From the NCBI RefSeq assembly GCF_003259895.1, contig NZ_QLME01000028.1, forward strand, positions 390-43,039: a stretch of 42,650 bases of DNA, in the 5' to 3' direction. Below the pieces are notes generated by a model. It saw only the letters and a list, made by a program, of their open reading frames with translations, did no database searches and had not been told where the DNA came from. Below, piece by piece: positions 1-8,251 of the stretch; the stretch's first letter is position 1; each line of letters starts with the position of its first letter. Source of the stretch: Halanaerobium saccharolyticum (GTDB lineage Bacteria; Bacillota; Halanaerobiia; Halanaerobiales; Halanaerobiaceae). Position numbers and translations under genes: made by a program.

Positions 1-560
1 AAAAAATTAGAACATATATGATTAAAGAATTATTTAAAAAAAGATGTTTTGAAAAGTATAGATATCTGGGTAAATGATATTTCCTATCAAAATCACAGTC
101 TAAATATGGTAGAATTAAAGGAAATGAAAGATGATGAAGAAAAGAACTTTGTATTTTTAAGCAGTATAAGAATTATGAGCAGTAATGTTGTAGAGATTTG
201 TAGGTTTGGACGTAAACGCTGGAAGATAGAAAATGAAGGATTTAAAAAATAAAGGTTATGAGCTGGAGCATATGTACAGCAGAGATCCAAACGGAATGAA
301 AAATCATTATCTGTTAGAACAAATTTCTCAGATGATAGGGCAGTTGTATGATAAAGGAGTAAAAAAATTAAAATTATTAAGATCCAGCATAAAAAGAATG
401 TCTTCCCTGCTGTTAGAAGCATTTCGCAACAAAGTCCTAACAGGAGAAGACATCAAATACGTAAATCTTACCAGAATACAGATAAGATTCACAACGTAGG
501 ATTTAATAATATACTAAAAGGATGTGATTTGCAATAGCAGGATTCAAAATTTTAAAATAA
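1..560 (+). pseudogene. Decayed DDE transposase, copy A
   Basis: This is a remnant of an insertion-sequence transposase that continues off the left edge of the window. The readable C-terminal part has the pattern RFGRKRWKIENEGF and, in another frame, KNKGYELEHMYSRDPNGMKN, typical of the end of a DDE transposase. Near positions 70-80 the N-terminal reading frame (IKELFKKRCFEKYRYLGK) hits a stop and the C-terminal part resumes in another frame, so the middle of the gene is missing. Compared with copy B at 3153-3720 this copy lacks 8 bp near position 243, which breaks the C-terminal frame again. It cannot encode an active enzyme. The exact IS family was not settled. Confidence 0.75.
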
Positions 561-579
561 AAAAAGTAGGGGGACTAAA

Positions 580-2919
580 ATGTTTAAAACAAGTATTTTG
601 AAGAGAAGTAGAAAGTATTTTATTAGAAGTTCATTTTTTTCTATTGTATTTATTTTTCTAGTTATGTTTTCAGCTACAGCGCTGGCAGAACAGGTTGAAT
701 TTAAATTTTATCCAGCGAAAGTAGAATTTGAGGGTGAAGTTGAGGCTGTATATCTGGCGGGTTCATTTAATGACTGGCAGCCAGCCGACGAGAAGATGAA
801 CGGTCCTGATGAAGATGGTTTTTATACTTTAAAATATAATTTGAGGCCGGGAGAATATCAATATAAGTTTGTAATTAATGGTGAGCACTGGTTTCATGAT
901 CCAGATAATGAGCTAACTACAGCTGATGGGCATGGAGGAAAAAATTCGATTCTTGAGGTTGGAGAAAAGGACTTAGAAAAAGCTCAGGTTGGAGATGGAG
1001 TAATTAATGCAGAATTTGTTTTGCATGATCCAGAAAATAGAGTTTATTTAAATAAATTATCTCAGGATAAGGTTCAGATTAGGCTGGAAACCCGAAAAAA
1101 TGATGTAGAAGCAGTGTCTTTATTGACAAAAATCAATTCTGAAAGAGCCAAAAAAGAGATGTTTTATTACAGTTCAGATAATAAGCTTGATTACTGGACT
1201 ATTGACCTTGATAATTTAAATAAAGCATTGGATTATACTTTTTTAATTGAAGATGCAGATTCTCAACTGGTTTATCATAAAAATGGTAATGGTTTTGATA
1301 AATTAGAATATTATAGCTTTGATCCTGCCGAAACAGCAGTCTTTAAAACACCCGGCTGGGTTCAGAATGCTATTTTCTATCAGATTTTCCCGGATAGATT
1401 TTATAATGGAAATCCAGACAATGATCCAGAGTTAATTGAAACATATAAGAATAAGACTGAAAGATATAAAAACATTGTTCCTAAATGGCATCAGGGAATA
1501 AAGGAAAGCGAAAGTAATCTTATTGATCCTGATAACTTTACTGATCATGATCCATCCATTCATCCTAAATCAGGCTGGCGTATTTTTTATGGTGGAGATC
1601 TGCAGGGAGTAAAGCAGAAGTTTGGTTACCTAAAAGAACTTGGAATTAATGCTATTTATTTTAATCCAGTTTTTGAAGCGACATCAAATCACCGCTATAA
1701 TACAGCAGATTACGGAAAAATTGATGATAATCTGGCAGTTAAAGATGATTTTGAGGCTTCAGAAGAATATTTTATAGAGTTTATACAGAATGCTCATCAG
1801 AAAGACATTAAAATTGTACTTGATGCAGTTTTCAATCACACCGGATTGGAATTTTTTGCCTTTGAAGATGTTGTAGAAAAAGGTAAAACTTCAGAATACA
1901 GTGATTGGTTTTATATTGATGATTATCCAATAACCACATTATATGAACAGCGTACTGAAAATAAAGAGCCAAATTATGAAGGCTGGGCTGGTTATGGGAA
2001 TCACCCAGTTTTAAATTTAGATAATCCAGAAGTAAAAGATTATATCTATCAAATAACAGAAAAGTGGATGGATCCTGATGGAAATGGGAATCCCGATGAT
2101 GGAATTGATGGCTGGAGATTGGATGTGGCAAATGATGTTAAAGCAAGACATCCTGAATTTTGGCGTGAGTGGAGAAACTTTGTTAAAGAAATTAATTCAG
2201 AAGCCTATATTACCGGCGAAATTTGGAATAATGCTGCTGGGTATCTCCAGGGAGATGAATTTGATGCAGTAATGAATTATCGATTTAGAGAGGCAGCCCT
2301 TGCTTTTATAGCTGAAGAAAGAATAGATGCTCAGAGTTTTATAAACAGAATCAATGCGCCAAATTTAGATTATCCAACACAGGCAATTTTTAGTCTACAG
2401 AATTTAATTGATAGTCATGATACAGAAAGATTCTTATACAGTTCTCAAGGAAATAAAGATAAGCTTAAAATGGCTGCTGCACTGCAGTTTACCTATCCAG
2501 GGGCACCAATGATCTATTATGGAACAGAAGTTGGTCTAAGCGGGGCTTCAGACCCGGACACACGCAGAACCATGATCTGGCAAAAAAGGCCAAATGGAAA
2601 TCAACCTGATCAGGAGCTTTATGAGTATTACAGTAAATTAGCCAGCATCAGAAAAGAAAATGAAGTTTTAAGAACCTCTGGAGTTGAATTTGAAACTTTA
2701 GGATCTGAGCCAAAAATTGTAATAGTAAAAAGAAAAGATAAAAATGATGAAATCTATACAATTTTGAATGCTGCTTCAGAAGAAAAAACTTTGCAATTAG
2801 TTATTGAAGATGCTGAACAAGTTATAGAGCTGCTGACAGAAGAAAAATATAAAGTTGACAATGGGCAACTAAAATTAAAACTGGACTCTTTTTCTGCTAA
2901 AATCTTAAAAATAAAATAA
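580..2919 (+). CDS. Secreted GH13 alpha-amylase / neopullulanase-type enzyme with N-terminal CBM48-like module
   Basis: The 779-residue product should hydrolyse alpha-1,4 (and possibly alpha-1,6) linkages in starch or maltodextrin outside the cytoplasm. A basic N-terminus and hydrophobic stretch ending in ATALAEQ form a signal peptide over about 36 residues. Residues of about 45-125 (VYLAGSFNDWQP, YQYKFVINGEHWFHDP) are a glycogen-binding-type beta-sandwich module. The GH13 barrel has region I DAVFNH (415-420), nucleophile D515 in GWRLDVA, acid/base E547 in TGEIW and D614 in IDSHDTERF; all catalytic residues are present. The ATG is preceded by AGGGGG. The gene lies between two transposase relics, so it may have been mobilised. 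Substrate preference within GH13 cannot be read from sequence. Confidence 0.9.
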   Translation: MFKTSILKRSRKYFIRSSFFSIVFIFLVMFSATALAEQVEFKFYPAKVEFEGEVEAVYLAGSFNDWQPADEKMNGPDEDGFYTLKYNLRPGEYQYKFVINGEHWFHDPDNELTTADGHGGKNSILEVGEKDLEKAQVGDGVINAEFVLHDPENRVYLNKLSQDKVQIRLETRKNDVEAVSLLTKINSERAKKEMFYYSSDNKLDYWTIDLDNLNKALDYTFLIEDADSQLVYHKNGNGFDKLEYYSFDPAETAVFKTPGWVQNAIFYQIFPDRFYNGNPDNDPELIETYKNKTERYKNIVPKWHQGIKESESNLIDPDNFTDHDPSIHPKSGWRIFYGGDLQGVKQKFGYLKELGINAIYFNPVFEATSNHRYNTADYGKIDDNLAVKDDFEASEEYFIEFIQNAHQKDIKIVLDAVFNHTGLEFFAFEDVVEKGKTSEYSDWFYIDDYPITTLYEQRTENKEPNYEGWAGYGNHPVLNLDNPEVKDYIYQITEKWMDPDGNGNPDDGIDGWRLDVANDVKARHPEFWREWRNFVKEINSEAYITGEIWNNAAGYLQGDEFDAVMNYRFREAALAFIAEERIDAQSFINRINAPNLDYPTQAIFSLQNLIDSHDTERFLYSSQGNKDKLKMAAALQFTYPGAPMIYYGTEVGLSGASDPDTRRTMIWQKRPNGNQPDQELYEYYSKLASIRKENEVLRTSGVEFETLGSEPKIVIVKRKDKNDEIYTILNAASEEKTLQLVIEDAEQVIELLTEEKYKVDNGQLKLKLDSFSAKILKIK

Positions 2920-2929
2920 TAGTTCAAAA

Positions 2930-3040
2930 AAAGGGGCTGTACTGTTTAGTTAACGATAATCACTCCAAATCAAAAATTACAGTACAGTTTCTGAGACCAG
3001 CAATAAAGAATAAAAATTTTTCGAGTTAAAAAGCCCCTTT
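2930..3040 (+). repeat. Nested inverted repeat after the amylase gene
   Basis: The outer arms AAAGGGGCT (2930-2938) and AGCCCCTTT (3032-3040) and the inner arms CTGTACTGT (2937-2945) and ACAGTACAG (2979-2987) are perfectly complementary. The unit starts 10 bp after the amylase stop and could stop transcription, although no clean T-run follows. The same AAGGGGCT motif recurs at 3094-3101, at the start of the next transposase relic, so this may instead be a small non-autonomous element using that IS end. Confidence 0.5.
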
Positions 3041-3093
3041 AATTCAATATTTTTGATAAAATAGAATAAAGATACAAAAATATTTTTTCGAAT

Positions 3094-3720
3094 AAGGGGC
3101 TGAATTAAGTGAACAGGAAACAGAGCAGAAATATTACCTATAGATAATCTTGAAAAAATTAGAACATATATGATTAAAGAATTATTTAAAAAAAGATGTT
3201 TTGAAAAGTATAGATATCTGGGTAAATGATATTTCCTATCAAAATCACAGTCTAAATATGGTAGAATTAAAGGAAATGAAAGATGATGAAGAAAAGAACT
3301 TTGTATTTTTAAGCAGTATAAGAATTATGAGCAGTAATGTTGTAGAGATTCGTAGGTTTGGACGTAAACGCTGGAAGATAGAAAATGAGGGGTTTAATGT
3401 TCAAAAAAATAAAGGTTATGAGCTGGAGCATATGTACAGCAGAGATCCAAATGGAATGAAAAATCATTATCTATTAGAACAAATTTCTCAGATGATAAGG
3501 CAGTTGTATGATAAAAGAGTAAAAAAATTAAAATTATTAAGATCCAGCATAAAAAGAATGTCTTCCCTGCTGTTAGAGGCATTTCGCAACAAAGTTCTAA
3601 CAGGGGAAGACATCAAATACGTAAATCTTACCAAAATACAGATAAGATTTACAACGTAGGATTTAATAATATACTAAAAGGATGTGATTGGCAATAGCAG
3701 AAGCCAAAATTTTAAAATAA
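3094..3720 (+). pseudogene. Decayed DDE transposase, copy B
   Basis: The relic begins near AAGGGGCTGAATTAA, a candidate IS end. It reads the transposase N-terminus (AEILPIDNLEKIRTYM, then FEKYRYLGK) up to a stop codon at about 3227. The C-terminal third (3201-3659) is open in a different frame and contains the RWKIENEGFNVQKNKGYELEH motif. From 3153 to 3720 it aligns with copy A (1-560) with few substitutions and one 8-bp difference, so both copies share the same internal deletion. The shared lesion shows that the element was copied after it was already defective. Confidence 0.75.
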
Positions 3721-3875
3721 ATATAAATTTATAGGATAGTCTTTTTAGCAAAAAAAAAGAGAAATACTAATTGTAATAAAAACCCATAAATAGAAATAAA
3801 AGATTAAAGATTTTAACTTATATAATTCTGCAATTAATTTTTACTCTTTATTGCTGATTTAGAATAAATAAAAAT

Positions 3876-3904
3876 TAGACACATACCTGTACCTTTTATA
3901 TAAT
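3876..3904 (+). promoter_or_regulatory. Candidate promoter of the cytoplasmic GH13 gene
   Basis: A -35-like TAGACA (3876-3881) and a perfect -10 TATAAT (3899-3904) are 17 bp apart, 38 bp before the proposed start codon. The stretch from 3721 to 3875 shows nothing else recognisable. Confidence 0.5.
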
Positions 3905-3942
3905 GTAATTAGCTAGATAAAAATCAGGAGGTGCAGTTAAGT

Positions 3943-5715
3943 TTGATTTATTCATCAATTCGACATGATTATAAAAATGAAATGCAGTCAGTAATTGATT
4001 TAAATACTTTAGAAATAACATTAGAAGCTGCTCGAGATGATATATCTCGAGTAGTATTAATTTATGGTCCCCGGTATTCTGATAATAAAGATGCCAATAA
4101 TAAAATTGAAATGAATTTAAAATATCGGAGTAAATACCATGATATTTTTTCTGTCAGGTTAAATTTAGATGACACCCGGTTGAGATACTTATTTTATTTA
4201 GAAGATAATGGGGGGGACAGAGTCTGGTATAATGAAAAAGGATTTTTTAAAACCAGACCCCAAGGATATGATTCTGGTTATTTTCAAAAAGCTATTATCA
4301 ACAAGTCTGATGTAAAAAAGTCTCCCGAATGGGCCCAGGACGCTGTTATATATCAAATATTTCCCGATCGATTTTTTAGAGCAGATTCTAATAATTATAA
4401 AAATAGGGAATGGAATCAGTTACCCAAAAAAGATTCAATTTATGGTGGAGACCTCAAAGGTATAATTAAAAAATTGGATTATTTGAAGGAATTGGGGATT
4501 AACACTCTATATTTAACTCCAATTTTTAAATCTCCCAGTAATCATAAATATAATATTGATGATTACTATCAAATTGATCCTAACTTTGGCAGTATTGAAG
4601 ATGCAAAAGAATTATCAAAGGCAGCGAAAGAAAAAGGTATTAAATTAATTATTGATGCAGTATTTAATCATTCAGGCTCTAATTTTTTTGCATTTGAAGA
4701 TTTATTAACAAAAGGTGAAAAGTCGAAATATATGAACTGGTATTTTCCAGAAAATTTTCCCATTTCAAAAGAAGAGGTGAATTATTCAACATTTGCTAAT
4801 GATATCCAGGATATGCCTCGCTTAAATTTAGATAATCCTGAAACTCAGGAATATTTTTTAAAAGTTGCTGAGTACTGGACAGCTGAACTTGACTTAGATG
4901 GCTGGAGATTGGATGTTGCAGATGAAGTGTCAAGAGAATTTTGGGAAAAATTTAGAAAAAGAGTCAGAAAAATTAATAATGATATTTTTATTATTGGAGA
5001 AGTTTGGTATAGAGCTTCAAACTGGCTAGATGGTAATACCTTTGATTCAGTTATGAATTATGATTTGCAGCGTGATATTTTTTCATTAATAATCGAAGAA
5101 AATATGGATGTCGATCAATTTAGTTCTCAAATTCAGGAAAATTTTAGACATTATCACCCTGAGAAGCCAAATATTTTAGTTAATTTATTAGACAGTCATG
5201 ATACAGCAAGATTTAATTGGGAATTACGAAATTATAATAAAAAAATTATTGATCAAAAAATGAAGTTTGCTATATCTCTGCAGTTCTTATTACCCGGGAT
5301 CCCTCTGGTATATTATGGTAGTGAAGTTGGATTAACAGGTGCTGATGATCCTGACTGCAGAAGGACTATGATCTGGGACAAAAACAGGCAAAATCGAGAC
5401 CTTTATAATTATTATAAAAAAATTATTTCTTATTATAATCAAAATAGAGATTTAAGAAAAGGAGACTATAAAGAACTTTTTATGGATCCTTTAAATAAAA
5501 TTTTAATATTTTCAAGAAAAAATAAAAAAAGCAATGAAAATAGTACAGTAGTTATCATAAATATGTCTGATAAAAAGCAAAATATTAATGATAAAAATAT
5601 AATTGAGCTCTTAAAAAACAAAAATTTATCCTTCTCAATCAATAATAACAATAATAATTCTTTTAATAATAACTGTCTAAAAATAGATAAAAAGCAAATT
5701 TTAATTTATTCATAA
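3943..5715 (+). CDS. Cytoplasmic GH13 cyclomaltodextrinase / neopullulanase / maltogenic amylase-type enzyme
   Basis: A 590-residue protein without a signal peptide, expected to cut imported maltodextrins or cyclodextrins inside the cell. It has region I DAVFNH, nucleophile D324 in GWRLDVA, acid/base E353 in IGEVW and D420 in LDSHDTARF. It matches the secreted enzyme across the barrel but lacks the signal peptide and CBM48-like module, so it is a paralogue. TTG at 3943 is chosen because AGGAGGTG (3926-3933) lies 9 nt upstream; the in-frame GTG at 3931 is inside that ribosome site. The C-terminus ends in an Asn-rich low-complexity tail. A LacI-type regulator follows directly and may control it. 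Confidence 0.87.
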   Translation: MIYSSIRHDYKNEMQSVIDLNTLEITLEAARDDISRVVLIYGPRYSDNKDANNKIEMNLKYRSKYHDIFSVRLNLDDTRLRYLFYLEDNGGDRVWYNEKGFFKTRPQGYDSGYFQKAIINKSDVKKSPEWAQDAVIYQIFPDRFFRADSNNYKNREWNQLPKKDSIYGGDLKGIIKKLDYLKELGINTLYLTPIFKSPSNHKYNIDDYYQIDPNFGSIEDAKELSKAAKEKGIKLIIDAVFNHSGSNFFAFEDLLTKGEKSKYMNWYFPENFPISKEEVNYSTFANDIQDMPRLNLDNPETQEYFLKVAEYWTAELDLDGWRLDVADEVSREFWEKFRKRVRKINNDIFIIGEVWYRASNWLDGNTFDSVMNYDLQRDIFSLIIEENMDVDQFSSQIQENFRHYHPEKPNILVNLLDSHDTARFNWELRNYNKKIIDQKMKFAISLQFLLPGIPLVYYGSEVGLTGADDPDCRRTMIWDKNRQNRDLYNYYKKIISYYNQNRDLRKGDYKELFMDPLNKILIFSRKNKKSNENSTVVIINMSDKKQNINDKNIIELLKNKNLSFSINNNNNNSFNNNCLKIDKKQILIYS

Positions 5716-5782
5716 ATTTGCGTTATTACTTATAAAGCTGATATGATTAATTTGTCAAATCAAATTATGAGGATTGATAAAT

Positions 5783-6802
5783 ATGCCTACTTTAAAAGAT
5801 GTAGCAAAAAAAGCCGGAGTCGCACCTTCTACAGTTTCTCGAGTTATTAATAATAGTTCCCGCATAAGTGAAGAAACTAAAGAAAAAGTAAGAAAAATCA
5901 TGGATGAGATTGGCTACCATCCAAATATTAATGCGCGAAACCTTGTTAAACAGAGATCACATAATCTGGGACTGGTAATTCCCTATTCAACAGAAGAGGC
6001 CTTTGCTGATCCCTTTTACTCAGAAATTTTACGTGGAATTGGAGTTCTTGCCCATTCAAAAGGATTTAATTTGCTTTTATTGACCAGTAGTGGGGAAGAA
6101 GAGGAAAAAAAGACGGTTTTAAATGCAGTTAGAGGGAAACAGATTGATGGAGTTTTGCTTTTAAGAGCAAAAAAAGAGGATCAGTTAATTGAGGAATTGA
6201 CTAAACTTAATTTTCCTTTTGTGATTGTGGGAAGACCGGAAGAAAAGGATAAATATTATTGGGTTAATAATGATAATATTGCTGCAAGTGAGAGAGTTGT
6301 TGATTATCTAATTAAAAATGGTCACCGAAATATAGCGATGATTGTTGGTGACAAAAATTATATAATGAATGATGATCGGCTGCAGGGATATAAAAATTCT
6401 TTTCAGAAAAATAATTTAAATATTAATGAAGATTTAATTGTTCAATCAGAAATGATAGATTATCAGAGTATTTATATGCTTTCTCAAAAAATGATTAAAG
6501 AACATCCGGAAATAACTGCTTTTTATGGAATGAGTGATACAATGGCCTATACAATTATGCAGGCTATGAATGATCTACAGGTTAAAATACCTGAAGATAT
6601 CTCGATAGTTGGTTTTAATAATAATCCTGTTTCCAAGTTGATTTCTCCACCCTTGACCACAGTGGATATTAATATTTATCTTCTGGGAAACAAGGCAACT
6701 GAATTATTGATTGGAGTTATAAATGGACAGATCAAAAAATATGAGCATACAATTGTCCCTGCAAATATTATTGAAAGAGACTCCTGTAGGAACTTAAATT
6801 AA
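5783..6802 (+). CDS. LacI-family transcriptional regulator
   Basis: The protein binds operators as a dimer and responds to a sugar ligand. Residues 1-50 are a LacI helix-turn-helix and hinge (PTLKDVAKKAGVAPSTVSRV, then NARNLVKQ), followed by a periplasmic-binding-like sensor domain ending with the usual DISIVGFNN and LTTVDIN segments. ATG at 5783 is preferred over TTG at 5774 because TGAGGA (5768-5773) is 9 nt upstream of the ATG and touches the TTG. It lies just after two maltodextrin enzymes, which suggests a MalR-like role; the ligand is inferred only. A short inverted repeat AATTTG/CAAATT at 5749-5766 just before the start could be an autoregulatory operator. Confidence 0.88.
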   Translation: MPTLKDVAKKAGVAPSTVSRVINNSSRISEETKEKVRKIMDEIGYHPNINARNLVKQRSHNLGLVIPYSTEEAFADPFYSEILRGIGVLAHSKGFNLLLLTSSGEEEEKKTVLNAVRGKQIDGVLLLRAKKEDQLIEELTKLNFPFVIVGRPEEKDKYYWVNNDNIAASERVVDYLIKNGHRNIAMIVGDKNYIMNDDRLQGYKNSFQKNNLNINEDLIVQSEMIDYQSIYMLSQKMIKEHPEITAFYGMSDTMAYTIMQAMNDLQVKIPEDISIVGFNNNPVSKLISPPLTTVDINIYLLGNKATELLIGVINGQIKKYEHTIVPANIIERDSCRNLN

Positions 6803-6829
6803 AATAACTATTGTTTAAGCTTATAAATT

Positions 6830-6856
6830 CCGACAGACTTATACTGTCGGTTTTTT
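6830..6856 (+). terminator. Rho-independent terminator after the LacI gene
   Basis: Perfect 7-bp arms CCGACAG (6830-6836) and CTGTCGG (6844-6850) are followed by six T, 28 bp after the stop codon. Confidence 0.88.
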
Positions 6857-6867
6857 CTGTTAAATTC

Positions 6868-7041
6868 TTGACTTTATTAATTGTAATGATATAGTTAACT
6901 CTGGTTAATATTTAAAATAAGCAGGGAGAAGTATAATTATGAGTCTTCATTTTCTGGCCTTATTTAAATATTTATAAGACAAAAATTTAATAATAAATTA
7001 AGAAGTTAATTTTTTACTTTTAGCCCTCAATATAATATAAT
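6868..7041 (+). promoter_or_regulatory. Two candidate promoters in the gap before the YbhN-like gene
   Basis: In the roughly 330-bp gap after the terminator there are two promoter-like pairs. The first is TTGACT (6868-6873) with TATAGT (6890-6895), spacing 16. The second is TTTACT (7013-7018) with TATAAT (7036-7041), spacing 17. The second leaves a leader of about 145 nt. No larger gene is visible in this gap. Confidence 0.45.
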
Positions 7042-7189
7042 TAGATCAGCAAATAATATTTATTGGGGGTTAACTATATATTTATATTTATTTTTTTATT
7101 ATGAATTTTTTATCTACTCCTGCGGCTAACAATATGAGCAATAACTGGTTTTAGTTATTTTATTATAACTAATAGGAAAGGGGAAAATA

Positions 7190-8251
7190 ATGGCAGATAA
7201 GAATAAGAGTTTTATAGAAAAATATTTTAATATAAAAAATTCACTGCTATATTTTGGGCTTTTTCTTTTAATTTCTGCTGTAACCCTTTATTACATTAGA
7301 AGGGTGTTTTCTCAGGGTAGTAATTTAAATATTATTTTTAGTTTTCCAAATGAAATTTTAATTTCTCTTATAGTTTTGTTGTTTTCTTATTTTGCTATAG
7401 ATGCTTTAAGACTATTTTTTGTTTTAAAGACATTAAATGCAGAAATTTCTTTCTGGAATGTTTATAAACTGGTATTTATTAATATCTTTATCTCAAATAT
7501 AACTCCACTGGCTACAGGTGGTGGTTTTGCTCAGGTCTACTTTTTGCAAAAAAAAGGAATTCCACTTGGCAAATCTTCAGCTGCCATATTAATTAGAACA
7601 TTATTATCAGCAACCATGCTTTTTTTGAGTGTACCACTGATAGTTTTTAGAAATCAATCAATGCTTAATCTGCTGCCCGGTGACTATGTATTTGTTTATT
7701 TAGCAATATTTATGGGACTTTATATTTTAATATTTTATTTTTTGATTTTTAAAGTTAGATTTATAATGAAATTAATTTATAAGGTTTTTTATTTTTTAAG
7801 ATCGAAACATCTAATAACCAGAAAAAGATTTAGAAAGATTATCAGATATATTTTTAAACATCTACAACTTTTTTCTGAAGATCTGGCTTTTTTTATTCAG
7901 GGTAAAAAGATTTTTGTTTTCCTATCATTCTTATTTACAATAATATTTTTAGTAGCAGAATTTTCTTTTTCATATCTGCTCCTTAATGGAATGGGTTATC
8001 AAGTAGCTTTTTCTAAAGTTTTAACTTTACAGGTTCTTGTTGTCTTTATCATGTATTTTGCCCCGACACCAGGAGCAGCTGGAATAGCAGAAGGTGGATA
8101 TTCCCTCTTATTTGCCAGATTTGTAGATCAAAGTGATTTATTCCCACTATTATTTTACTGGAGATTTTTCAGTAAATATGTAGGTATTTTTATTGGTATT
8201 TTTGTCTTTTTCTATTTAATTATTAAAGGGGGAGTAAAAGTTGAAGAGTAA
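7190..8251 (+). CDS. YbhN / LPG-synthase-TM family membrane protein (flippase-like)
   Basis: A 353-residue integral membrane protein with about eight hydrophobic segments. The conserved family patches NITPLATGGGFAQVYFLQKK (residues of about 102-121) and APTPGAAGIAEGGY (near 288) are present, as in the membrane domain associated with lysylphosphatidylglycerol synthase and the YbhN/AglD2 proteins. Relatives have been linked to movement of lipid or lipid-linked sugar across the membrane. It overlaps the following glycosyltransferase fusion by 11 bp, so both are made from one mRNA and probably act on the same glycolipid. The start follows a GGGG-type ribosome site. The exact substrate is unknown. 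Confidence 0.8.
   Translation: MADKNKSFIEKYFNIKNSLLYFGLFLLISAVTLYYIRRVFSQGSNLNIIFSFPNEILISLIVLLFSYFAIDALRLFFVLKTLNAEISFWNVYKLVFINIFISNITPLATGGGFAQVYFLQKKGIPLGKSSAAILIRTLLSATMLFLSVPLIVFRNQSMLNLLPGDYVFVYLAIFMGLYILIFYFLIFKVRFIMKLIYKVFYFLRSKHLITRKRFRKIIRYIFKHLQLFSEDLAFFIQGKKIFVFLSFLFTIIFLVAEFSFSYLLLNGMGYQVAFSKVLTLQVLVVFIMYFAPTPGAAGIAEGGYSLLFARFVDQSDLFPLLFYWRFFSKYVGIFIGIFVFFYLIIKGGVKVEE

Noticed and set aside
6939-6977. 12-residue leader peptide before the YbhN-like gene
   Set aside because: It has a GGGAGA site and an ATG, but nothing in its codons or nearby structure suggests attenuation, and one of the candidate promoters lies downstream of it.
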